Source: Cercis canadensis (lineage: Eukaryota > Streptophyta > Magnoliopsida > Fabales > Fabaceae). From it: a stretch of 64,000 nucleotides of DNA. How positions within the stretch are numbered: position 1 is the stretch's first letter; the number at the start of each line of letters is the position of its first letter. Location of the stretch: assembly GCA_003255065.1 (NCBI GenBank), contig QAOA01000366.1, positions 287,223-351,222 on the forward strand. Reading direction: 5' to 3'. A program made the translations under genes and the position numbers. Shown in pieces: positions 47,901-58,283 of this stretch. The notes under the pieces are model-generated. The model had not been told where the DNA came from. It worked only from the letters and a program-made list of their open reading frames with translations, and ran no database searches.

Positions 47901-49247
47901 GGTAGGATAGCAATTGAGAAAAAAAAATATTAATGAGAAAAAAAGAGTACCTAATTCACGTGCATCCACACGTATGTATAAATCTTGTCCCACATGTGTG
48001 TATCTTCTTGTATCCACCATATCCCCGTGCCACGTCAAACACCCGCTCCCTGTGCTCTCATTAGCAGAGCTATAAGCTGCACAAGAACAATCCTTCAAGC
48101 ACTTCTCGTTACACGCTTTCAAGCTCAAACTTGCATCCACACGTGCCTTTGAGGTATCTGGTGTCTTCACAAGTGCCACCTGAACAAACCCTTCCCCGCT
48201 TTGACACGTGGACACATTATGATTTCTTACACACCCACCCGACCCATCTCGAAGATACCATTCTCGTGGGAACTTGGGTTCAAACCCGGGCAAACACTCG
48301 CACTCAAACTTATCCATAATATACGGGTCACAATTACTATTTTCCCCGCACCGCTTGAAGTTGTCACAATCCTCTTTTGGAGCATACCAAAATTCGATCC
48401 ATCTATGTTCTTGAGCTTGCCACGTGGCTCGTCTCATATGCCCGGTATCTTCGAGCACCATTTTTGAGAAAACCCTAGGGTCTGTGATTCCATACATTAT
48501 AGTAACCTCATTGGCATCGTCAACATAACTAACATTGAATATAAAGTTGTGAGTCATCTCGGGCACACCGCTCCATCTTTGACCCGTCCAAGATCCGACA
48601 CGCCAAAGTGGAGCCCCATTCTTGTACAAGAACAATTGAGGAAACCCGGTGGGGTCAATCCTGTAGGTCAAGTTCCCAGTTCCCGGGTCATTGGGAGATT
48701 TCCAGGATGTTAGAAACCGGTTCAACCCGGTTTTCCGGTCCAACCCGAGTTTCATGAATGGAAGCATAGTATTACTTGGGTAATCAAAACTCTGCCATAA
48801 AACCTTTTGGTCATTCTGAACCAAAATGAAGTTCCCAGTATCAAGAATCTTAGCTGAGGTATTAGGAGACAAGACTGGAACCGAAACATTAGCAGACCAA
48901 ATGGGTTTAGCATTTTGGGTTTGATTGTTGAGGATGATAAGGTTTCCTTGGCTGTTGATGGAGAGGACACCAGAGGTGTCAGTGAGAGGAGTGTCTCTAT
49001 TAGCAACCCAGACAATGGTTTGTTCTGAAACCTTGTTATACCAAATTCCAACATAGCGGTTTCTAGAATTGCCGGGGCTGAAGAAACCAAGGACGAAGGT
49101 GGCTTTGTTGGAGACCAAAACGTCACCATCTTTGACAGGATGGTTGGGAGTTATGGTGTTAAGGGAGTTGGAGTTGCAAGAAGGGTAAACAAGGAAGAGA
49201 AGCAACGTTAACGGATTGAGAAGCTCTTTAGCGAGAAAGTTCTTCAT
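44903..49247 (-). CDS. G-type lectin S-receptor-like serine/threonine kinase, complete
   Basis: Seven exons (49247-47951, 46919-46791, 46669-46485, 46262-46052, 45898-45661, 45466-45316, 45208-44903) join in frame to 838 residues, the usual length and intron layout of the family. In order: a signal peptide (about 1-25), mannose-lectin domain ([20 protein letters not shown]), S-locus glycoprotein domain, EGF-like segment ([18 protein letters not shown]), PAN domain rich in cysteines ([15 protein letters not shown]), a membrane span at about 449-470, and kinase. Kinase landmarks are the [10 protein letters not shown] loop, Lys549 in AIAVK, HRDLK with Asp646, DFG with Asp664 and SPEYAMEG, so it is an active RD-type kinase. 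The C-terminus ends MTMIEAR. It should sit in the plasma membrane and signal from an extracellular ligand. The closest named type in memory is Arabidopsis RKS1/At1g11410. Two damaged relatives follow upstream in the same orientation. Confidence 0.95.
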
Positions 49248-50380
49248 GATCTAGCTAGTGTTTGGAAATGGGCCAAGTTAATTTGTACTAGTCGTTAGTG
49301 ATAAAGGTGCTTATATTTTTTTGGTGTTGTTGACAGGTGAATGCTAATAATGGTCAAGTTGGTCCTTGCAAGGGTGTGCGATGAAGACGTACAACTAGGA
49401 ATTAAATTGGGTAGTTGGGACTTGGGAGATAACGAAATATGTGTGGCTTGTGTGGCTTTCACAGAGCTAGAGTGGCAAAGGATAGTTTAGGTCATGAATG
49501 CATACCTTGTTAAAGAAGAAGATATATAACGTGAATGTTCATGAGCATAGGTTCTGTCGGTGAGTAATGATTAATTTGGTTAACACTTTTATAGAAGTAT
49601 AATCAAAATCTAAATCGGGAAGATTATGTGTAAGCATTTTATTTGCTAAAATTATTCTTTTATGTTATAAAGGAAAGTATTGCATAAAAAATAATACCGA
49701 CTTCAAAATAACTCAATAGAAAAATTATAAACATATAAATCTACAAATTTGGGCTTGTTTAGTTTGCGGAACGGTTATCCCATTCTAGAGTCTATTTCAC
49801 AGGAATCAGGGTTTCCTTGTTTGGTAGGAGAAAGGGAAGCCTTGGTTCTCACTGAGACAGGAATCACCATTCTCCCTCATGAGAGGTGGAGATGTTATTT
49901 TTTAGCGACCAGGAATGAGTTAAATATTTGATTTCCGTCCTTATTTATCTCACATAATCATGATTATGATTAATTTTATGAGTGTGCAGATAAAAATATA
50001 TATGAAAAGCAATATGAGGGTAGAAGACAGAGACATAAATTTTGTATGCGAGTATAGGATATTGTCCTTAAAATGTTATTAATTTGCCCCCACAAGTTGC
50101 TGCAGAGTTCTGGCAAATACGTCTCTAAGATTTATCTAATCATACATAAAATAATATTTAGCAATTTATATTGTTTTCTTCTCAAGAACTATTCTGAATG
50201 ATTTTAGAAAGTATGTAGAGAAATTTTTTTGTTATATAATCATTTTGGATCATCACTTATTTATAATAAATGAATTGAATCATTGTGTTTGTATAGAAAG
50301 ATATGCCTCTGCAAACAAATATCATCGTGTCTTTATAAAAAGATATATATGTTAAATTTAATTTAAATAGGCACACCTAA
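49248..50380. other. 5' flank of the receptor kinase and gene-free stretch
   Basis: This holds the promoter of the kinase gene; AATATAAG on the minus strand near 49309-49316 could be its TATA box. The segment at about 49748-49935 resembles dispersed non-coding plant repeats (GTTTAGTTTGCGGAACGG start), but I could not define ends. Confidence 0.45.
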
Positions 50381-51751
50381 TGTGTATTTTTATACCGGCA
50401 AGTATACCGGGTCACACAAGTAATATAATGATAAGTTGAGTATCGTTCCCATGAGGATTAAGGCTAGCAACTACCAATTTCACCAATAATGGTTCTATTT
50501 GGACAGATCAATGGTTTAAGAATGATGAATTAACTAAATCTAGAAAATAAAGCAAGAACAATTTAATAACAATTAAACTAAGAAATTAACAATGAACAAA
50601 AGAAGGTTAGGGGTTGATTTCACTCGAATTTGAATTCGGTTACTTCATAGACAAAATAACCTTTGAATCACTAAAGAATAAGTTATTCTAATTACCAATC
50701 CTTTGTTGTTGGTCAATTTCTCTAATTTGATTGAACCCAATCCCTTGGAGAAACAATCTTTCTTATCCCAATTAATTGCCCAATTCCTTGGTACAATTAA
50801 CTTGTCTAGGTGATTAAGCTCTAGGAAATTAATTCAAGTAAACTAAGCTCTAGGAAATTAACTTGTCTAGGTGATTTATGGTAGAGATTACAAGAGCACA
50901 CCCATATCTTACTATCCCTAGCATCAACATGAGTCAATTAATCATTCAAATGATGGCCAAGCATTCAAAAGCATTAAGAACGGTAAAATCTACTCCAACC
51001 AATAGATTTGAATCAAAATAACATTAATCAACAACAAAGCTTCATCAAAATCCGAGCTACATCAATCCCTAACTAAGAGAGTTTAGCTACACATATCTAA
51101 ACCAGAAAAAAAACAGAGAAATGGAAGACAAGATAAAATTAGAAAAACTCATTCTCATGAATTCTTTCAATGGGTTGATCTTCTATCTTGCTCTTCTTCA
51201 ACCCCTTAGGGTTGGTTTGCCGCCTCTGGCTCTAAATCATGCCTCTAAATGTCCAAAAGACGGTGCTCCTTTCTTTCCCTCTTAAGTGCATACATAGACA
51301 ATTCTAAATCTAGGGTTTCACCTTTAGGCGCTCGAACACGGCCGTGTTCACTTATGATGACTGGGCGTATTCTTAAAATGCTCTCTGGACCTTGAACACG
51401 GCCTAGACACGGGTGTGTCCTACACAGATTCTGGCCGTGTTTTTAGAAAACAAAGGAAGGCTCTCTGGATGCTGGACACGGGCATGACACGGCCATGTTG
51501 GTCAAACACGGGCATGAACATTGCCATGTCGTGGCCATGTTCCCTATTTGCATATCAGCTTCTTCTGATTTCTCTCCCTTTTTCTCCCAAAAATCCATAG
51601 AATTCTTCCATTTGCTTGATAATTCAGAGAAACACCTGATAACACAAATATATGAGTTAAGTGCCATGTTTAAAGCGAATTTGCTCAAATATAAGTAAGA
51701 ATCTATTGATAAAAACATGACATTTAAAGGTCTAAAAAGCACATATCAACA
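50381..51751. repeat. Putative non-autonomous repeat element, about 1.37 kb
   Basis: It begins TGTGTATTTTTATACCGGCA and continues with 'gagtatcgttcccatgaggatta', a combination I know as a high-copy repeat of many plant genomes, and ends near GCACATATCAACA. The 3' third contains a GC-rich cluster (51335-51540) of recurring ACACGG(C/G)(C/A)(G/T)TG words. No protein domain is recognisable in any frame. No flanking duplication was found. Class uncertain. Confidence 0.4.
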
Positions 51752-51912
51752 TCTGTTTGAAAAGAATCAATGACTGTATTTTAGACAATTATTTAATTTA
51801 AACAGACTCAACATTTTGAAAAGAATATTGTATTTTTAGACATTTATTTAATTTAAACAGACATAACCTTTTGAAAATAATTAATAACTGTATTTTAGAA
51901 AATTATTCTAAT
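51752..51912. repeat. Imperfect tandem repeat, three units
   Basis: Three units of about 55-70 bases share 'tgaaaagaat', 'tgtattttagacaattattta' and 'atttaaacagac'. Non-coding. Confidence 0.55.
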
Positions 51913-52671
51913 TTAGAATAAATAAAATACATGTGAAATAAGCAGACATTTATTTTCTCTCTTTTAAGCAATGTGAAACTTCAGTTTTTGCAAACTAACT
52001 TAATTTGTTCAACAATATTTTGTGCATTTTTTTGGGGTAAACTCCTACTATCTATAAATGAGTGTGCAGATAGAGGGAACACAGGTTACCTATAGCGAGG
52101 ACCGATTGTAGTCATGGTGATCTGGTTTAATAAGGAGATCCTCCGCCAGGCGAAGTTGACAGATCTGGAAGACCTTCATTTCCATTGAAAATGAATGCAG
52201 GTTTTAAAGGTGAGGGATGAGTTGTTTCATTGCCCAGCATGAAACCAACTTCTAACATGGATGGCCGATTGAGAGAACTTTCTCGTACACATAAGAGCCC
52301 AATATGGATACACCTCAAAACCATATCAGCAGGATAAGATTGCCCTAGTGTTGGGTCCACTATATTCGAGACTTTTCCTTCCCTCCATAAGTCTCATACC
52401 TATTAATGAAACATATAATCTCCAGATTAACATGCAAGAATGAAAAATGATGTTTGTATACTAGGAGGTGTAAGGTCAAGGGTTGCTATCTGTGCAGATG
52501 TAGAAGAAATGTGTAAAAAATATTTAATTAAGGTTATCTAACTAGCTGTTTTTCCCTTACATGGCCAATCAAATTTAGTGATCCTCTTCCTTGTTCACGA
52601 TCTGTGTTTCTCTTGCTAGCAATAATTTCTAGTAGTATGACTCTGAAGCTGAAGACATCATATTGTCTTTC

Positions 52672-52840
52672 TATTGCATACTCTAGTGACATATAGGCAC
52701 TGCATTATACATAATGGTTATATCATTAATATGGATATCTATCATATTTTATTGAATATTGTATTCTTATTGCATACTCTAGTGACATATAGACACTGCA
52801 TTATATATAATGGTTATATCATTAATATGGATATCCATCT
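52672..52840. repeat. 96-bp-offset tandem duplication within the pseudogene
   Basis: TATTGCATACTCTAGTGACA and the following 50 or so bases occur at 52672 and again at 52768 with few differences. The duplicated unit covers the start of pseudogene exon 6 and its intron. Confidence 0.7.
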
Positions 52841-52968
52841 TTATACAGTATTTAATGTATAAGTTTTTCATATTTATTATGTTCCAACCACTTCTCTATT
52901 TTTGCTTCCATGTGATCTTCACATAATATTTTAGCCACACTAAAATCAGAGATTTAAGGATCATTGCA

Positions 52969-53313
52969 GGATCTAGGAGGACATTGCTAGCTTTTAAGTC
53001 TCTATGGATTATTTTTAGCCTTGAATCTTGATAAAGATAAAAGAACACTCAGAACAATTTGGAAAATATTTTCAGAATACTTATCCCAATCCAATGATGA
53101 CCTTTGGGCTATACCTAAAGTGAAAAACTAGTTTGAGAAANGGATCTAGGAGGACATTACTAGCTTTTAAGTCTCTATGGATTATTTTTAGCCTTGAATC
53201 TTGATAAAGATAAAAGAACACTCAGAGCAATTTGGAAAATATTTTCAGAATACTTATCCCAATCCAATGATGACCTTTGGGCTATACCTAAAGTGAAAAA
53301 CTAGTTTGAGAAA
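52969..53313. repeat. 172-bp direct repeat flanking gap 53141
   Basis: 52969-53140 and 53142-53313 are the same except for about two substitutions, with the N exactly between. It is probably a contig overlap, which makes the pseudogene look longer than it is. Confidence 0.85.
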
Positions 53314-54815
53314 AACTTAATCTACATGCATGTGTAAAGCTTCCTTGAAATTTGGCATGGTGAAAAATTTAATCTATTGTAAATTAAACTTAGATTAATT
53401 TGACATTAAATATAGCCAAATATGCAAAATGAAAAAGGAATTTATAAAGAAAGAGGTCTATATGTTACATGATCCTTGTTTGAGAAAAAAAGTCAATAGG
53501 CTTATTGATTCAGAATGAAAGTGAATTTTATAGATTTTATTAATTTAAGAATTAGAAATTTTGACAGTTAATTTGTGTATTTGATTTGAGAATTTTATTC
53601 TATGTTTGGATCGGTTATTCTTATTCTAATCCTAGTGTTTGATTACAGTTTTACTGTATATAAATACCTCCTCCTATCATATATTTTGGACTTCTTCTCA
53701 CTTTATTAAGAGCTTTTGCTAGATTAAACGGGGAAACACCAAACAATCAAAGTAAGAAGCGGATAAAAATAAGCAAGCAACTGATCTGACTCTTGTGGCT
53801 TAGCTTGATGGAACGACAACGACTTTGCAGTCCTTTCTCGTATATATGTTTCATCCAATTTTTTTATGTTGTTAACTTATTATAATTAGACTCACGATGA
53901 AGCTTTTTGATAAGCTTTTCTTTTCTAATTTTGCCACTTCCTTGTCTCTCAATTGTAGGAATAAATTAATGAACATTATTTGTTATTTAAGGGCTTCAGC
54001 GTAAAAGTAAAGTTTCTAGGTTTGCTTCTACACTTCATTATTGACCTAGTTTGCAAATAGAGACGAACCTAGGACATTCTAGCTACACAAAAACGCACAA
54101 ATGAATAGAGATTTAATTATGCTGTTTTAATAAAGATGAACTAATACAATGTGAAAAGTCATATATATTTTGTTGAAAATGAGTTTTCACTCAGCATATT
54201 CAATGTACTAAATATCTTCTTAATAGATTTGGTGTTTACATAAGAAGAAATCTCTCTATGTTTGTGTATATCTGTGAGAGTCAATCCAATAAAAAATTTG
54301 GATTGTGTTCACTCTTAAGTCAATCCAGACAAGTTTTATATAACAAGGATTTATCTTCCTGTGACTTTAGTGTGATACATGAAATTACTATCTTGAAGGA
54401 GGATCTGGATCCAGCGCTTTTTTCTGTTCCTTCAATTTAGACATTATCATCTTACTTGCAGCCTTAGGCTTCAAAATACTCTGCTCAGGATCTTTAGAAA
54501 TGTTGTTTACAGAAAAAAAAAAAAAAATCAAATGAAGAATTGATNAAAAAAACAAATGAAGAATTGATGAAGAAGGTGAAGAATGGATGAAGACGACTCT
54601 GGCGAGAGAAAGACGAAAAGAGGGAGAGAAAACAATTTCTAATAGGAATAGGTGATGTGGCATCATCTAGGCCGTTGAAGTACTTTTAATGAAGACAAAC
54701 AATCAATGTTTAATAAACATGAAAATATCATGTTAAGATGCAACATGACTGGATCTAGATCCCTTGAATGAGTTATGATGATGTAATTTAATTTATTTCC
54801 ATGTGAAATGATACC

Positions 54816-54847
<32 letters not shown>

Positions 54848-55057
54848 TCCAAAAATATTAATGAGGCTATTTAACTTTGAATTTGAAAATTACATCCTTA
54901 TCCTACTTGCCGATTGTGATGACAAAATCTTAACATGAATCTATCTCCAAAACACATCACGTACTCTGAATAATTCCCGGTGATTGGTCTAGGTTGAGAT
55001 AACAGTCCACTCTTTGTCTATAATATATGAATCAAAGTTAGCAATGTATTAAAAAAT
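53314..55057. other. Gene-free stretch with gap at 54545
   Basis: No gene was seen and no further kinase exons. The N at 54545 lies between two copies of CAAATGAAGAATTGAT preceded by A-runs. A TG microsatellite lies at 54827-54847. Confidence 0.5.
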
Positions 55058-55069
55058 ATACAATATCTA

Positions 55070-55267
55070 CCAACAAGATGTTGGCTCAAAGGAAGTAGGC
55101 TGAGCCCTAAGGCGTTTTAGGTCAAAGGTTTTAAGTTCAAATTTTTGGAGTCGCATTTATTGGGAATGATTTACCGGTTACTCCTTCTGTCCTGAACAGA
55201 GATTAGTCCCAGATCCAAAAGGTGTGGGAATACTCTGGATGTAAACAAAAAAAATAAAAAATAAAAA
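55070..55267 (+). mobile_element. tRNA-derived SINE, 198 bp
   Basis: Near the 5' end, TGGCTCAAAGG matches a Pol III A box. About 50 bases on, AGTTCAAATTT matches a B box. The 3' end is A-rich (AAAAAAAATAAAAAATAAAA). The element is bounded by ATACAATATCTA (55058-55069) and ATACACTATCTA (55268-55279), a 12-bp target duplication with one mismatch. The body (AGATTAGTCCCAGATCCAAA) is non-coding. Transposition would have needed a LINE reverse transcriptase in trans. Confidence 0.8.
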
Positions 55268-55336
55268 ATACACTATCTAAATACATTGCTTATTTTCATT
55301 CCTCTACTTCCATTACTGTTATCACTTCACATTTCT

Positions 55337-57729
55337 TTATCGAGCATAGATGGTAGTAAATGTAACCTTGTTTACTGAGGATCCTCCGGATGGCTCTGGA
55401 TTATCTTCATTGCGATTGAGTATAAATGCAGGTTTCTTTGGTGCGGGAAGAGTTGTTTCGTTGCCAAGCATAAAAACAACTTCCGACATGGATGGCCGAT
55501 TCATGGAACTTTCTTGCACACATAAGAGCCCGATATGAATACTCCTCAGAATGACAGCAGAGGGAAAAGAGTGACCTAGTGTTGAGTCCACTATATCCAA
55601 GGCCTTTTGCTCTCTCCATAGATCCCACACCTGCAAATGCATGGCATATATACACATTAATTAAGATTTGATAGGTTGGTTTCTAAGGATACCTATTTCT
55701 TTCTTCTTCTTACATGTCCAATCAAATTTATGGATGTCTTTCCCGTTTCACGATCCGTGTTCCTCTTGCCACTGATAATCTCTAAAAGCAAGACTCCAAA
55801 GCTAAAAACATCTGACTTCGTCGAATATTGCCCTTCCATTGCATATTCTGGTGACATATAACCACTGCAATAAGACAAAATATTTTCAAAATATCAGTTA
55901 TATATAGATCAACATTTCTATTATAGATCATTTATAAGTGCATGGTACTTACTATGTTCCGACCACTCTTCTCGTTCTTGCTTGGATTTGGTCTTCTCCA
56001 AATATTTTAGCCATACCAAAATCTGAGATTTTGGGGTTCATTCTCGCATCTAGGAGAATATTGCTAGCTTTTAAGTCTCTATGTATTATTTTTAGCCGTG
56101 AGTCTTGATGAAGATATAAAACACCTCGAGCAATCCCAAAGATAATTTCAAAACGCTTACTCCAGTCCAATAATGACCTTTGGGTTATATCTATAAGAAT
56201 CATAAATATGGTTGTTGAAATTGAACATGCATGATGAGAAACTTAATCTACATATATTGAATCTCGGTTTTAATTGACAGCAATATATATGCCAAAGAGC
56301 AAAACCCCTTTTTGGTCCTTGAAAGATTGCTTCGGTGACACTTTAGTCCTCTAATCATTTTTACCGACACTTTAGTCCCTGAAAGATCATTCCGTCCGCC
56401 ATTTTAGTCCTTTGCTAGGGTCTGTTAGTAGGACTTAACCGAAAATGCCACGTGGCACGTTAAGTGCTGAGGTGGCACATTAAAAAAATTTTAAAAAAAT
56501 CCCTCCTCTCTCTTTTCTCTCTCTCTCTCTCTTCCCCTCCTCTCTCATTTTTTAATGTGCCACGTCAGCACATAACGGACACGTCAGCACTTAACGTGCC
56601 ACGTGACATTTTTGGTTAAGTCCTACTAACAGACCCTAGCAGAGGACTAAAATGGTGGACAAAATGATCTTTCAGGGACTAAAATGTCGGTAAAAATGAT
56701 TGGAGGACTAAAGTGTCACTGAAGCAATCTTTCAAGGACCAAAAATGGGTTTTACTCTATGCCAAAATATGATATTGAAAAGGAAGCACGCATTAGATAA
56801 TATCAAATGCATGCAATCCTTATATCTAGTTTGAAAATTAAAATTTATTCAAAACATATACAATCACTAGTATGGTCTAAATAATAAGGCTTTGAGAAGT
56901 TTAGAAGTGGTCACACTTGTAATCTACATGCCATGATGAATAGGGAAAAAAAATACTCAAAATATAAATGAGATACTCAAAAAATAGTTTTATATCTAAC
57001 ACATTGACATGTAAAATTTGCAGCACATAAATTTCTTAATATTTTTATTTACGATCTCAAAAATTCTGTTGCCAGAAGTTATTTACTGATGGATTCATAT
57101 TAGCAATATTGACATGATTTAAAGTTCCAGTGCATCATATGTTATCTAAAGGCTAAATGAGAGAGATAAAAATAGAGAAGAGCATATATACCAAATATAA
57201 AGAAGTCCAAGCTTTTGTTTGATAGGTACTCATAGATCAGCATCCTTTCTTCTTTATCCATACAACAACCGAGCAATCTCACAAGATTTCTATGTTGGAG
57301 TTTTGCTATTAATTTTACTTCATTCTTAAACTCTTGGGTCCCTTGTCCTGAGCCTTTGGACAATCTCTTTACAGCTATTTCCTGTCCATCAACTAGTTGG
57401 CCCTGAAATATAAATCTTTAAACCCATCTTACAATTTGTGCAAAATAGCCCGCAGTGTAAAGTAATATGGCAATATCTACTATATAGAATTAGATGAGAA
57501 CAAAGATTAAAGGAAGTTTCAGGAGTAGTTGAATATGGTGGAGTTTCAAAATTTCCAACTACCTTGTAGACAAAGCCGAATCCACCTTGCCCTAGCTCGT
57601 TCTCACTAGCAAAATTGTTCGTAGCAGCAACTATAGTCTTAATGTTGAAAAATGGTAAATTTGGATGTGTTATATTTTCACCATGCCCCTCTGCTGTTGG
57701 GGAATCTTGATTTAAATATATCATTCTAT
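55337..57729 (-). CDS. S-domain receptor kinase, kinase-half only within this window
   Basis: Five consecutive exons (57729-57563, 57402-57192, 56190-55953, 55864-55714, 55630-55337) are open, correctly spliced and of the same phases as exons 3-7 of the complete gene at 44903-49247; exons 4, 5 and 6 have the same lengths. They encode about 353 residues: [10 protein letters not shown] loop, [44 protein letters not shown], and C-terminus FTTIYAR. The first exon begins with a splice acceptor (CTTTCAG) and two bases of a split codon, so an upstream exon is required. No lectin, PAN or membrane exon is found between 57730 and the retrotransposon at 58284. The ectodomain may lie beyond 64000, pushed away by retrotransposon insertion, or be lost. 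The intron at 56191-57191 carries a 461-bp MITE. Confidence 0.85.
56297..56757. mobile_element. Mutator-like MITE in a kinase intron, 461 bp
   Basis: Exact 9-bp target duplications TATGCCAAA flank it (56288-56296, 56758-56766). The terminal inverted repeats start GAGCAAAACCCCTTTTTGGT and, from the other side, GAGTAAAACCCATTTTTGGT, and continue for about 200 bases as a near-perfect hairpin around a CT-rich centre (about 56500-56545). The arms contain GCCACGTGGCAC and GCCACGTCAGCAC, i.e. ACGT-core motifs. A 9-bp duplication with long inverted repeats is typical of the Mutator superfamily. There is no transposase. The exact duplication suggests a recent insertion. Confidence 0.9.
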
Positions 57730-58283
57730 CTGAAAGTAGTAAAAGTACGAAAAAAATTGAAAAGAGATAATATAAGAGACATTAGATTATGTGGCAAATT
57801 TGAGTAACTCTAATATAATAGACATTATCATGTATTAGGGATCAGGGAGATCTTGTTTGTTTGAAAGCATACATGTGTGTAGGTGTGAGTAGTAGGTACA
57901 TTTTTCTTTTTCGAGAGCAGTAGTGTGTAATGCAAAATTCAGAGCTTAACAGTCCACTTTTCAAATGTCGTATGGTCAATACTTCAAACTAAAAGCTATC
58001 GCAATTGGAGAATACCACAAACACTTCGTTTGCAGGTTACTATATATCTATTTATCCCTAAGTTGTAGATATATAATTTGAGCTTTATGGGGAAAAAGAA
58101 GTGTCAAAATGAGTTTACACTAGGGCAAATATCTTGACCATGAAAATAGAAGAATGAAATGATTATCGCCAAGATTATGGGGACTGAGGAATGCTAAAAC
58201 GTCATCCCACAATGTGAATTAATTAGAGGGAATTCAGTTAAATTCATATGGTGTCATCATTACTCAAAACCAACAACATATTA
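57730..58283. other. Stretch between the truncated kinase and the gypsy element
   Basis: I searched both strands by eye for the membrane exon or ectodomain of the kinase and saw none. No LTR or other repeat was recognised. Confidence 0.45.

Larger units (their letters stand above)
52085..53313 (-). pseudogene. S-domain receptor kinase pseudogene (exons 5-7 only)
   Basis: Remnants of the last three kinase exons of the neighbouring genes are present; exons 1-4 are absent. The exon 5 piece (53108 to about 52879, partly duplicated across gap 53141) keeps [18 protein letters not shown] but has a one-base deletion after the following DPAM that shifts the frame, DFG changed to DFS, and a donor GT changed to AT. 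Exon 6 (52699-52561) is in frame but lacks four codons (the STKS of the relative) and has Pro-to-Leu in SPEYA. Exon 7 (52400 to about 52085) has TGA where the conserved Trp of WDLWRE stands, and a frameshift just before the C-terminus. These are independent disabling lesions, so no functional kinase can be made. Confidence 0.9.
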
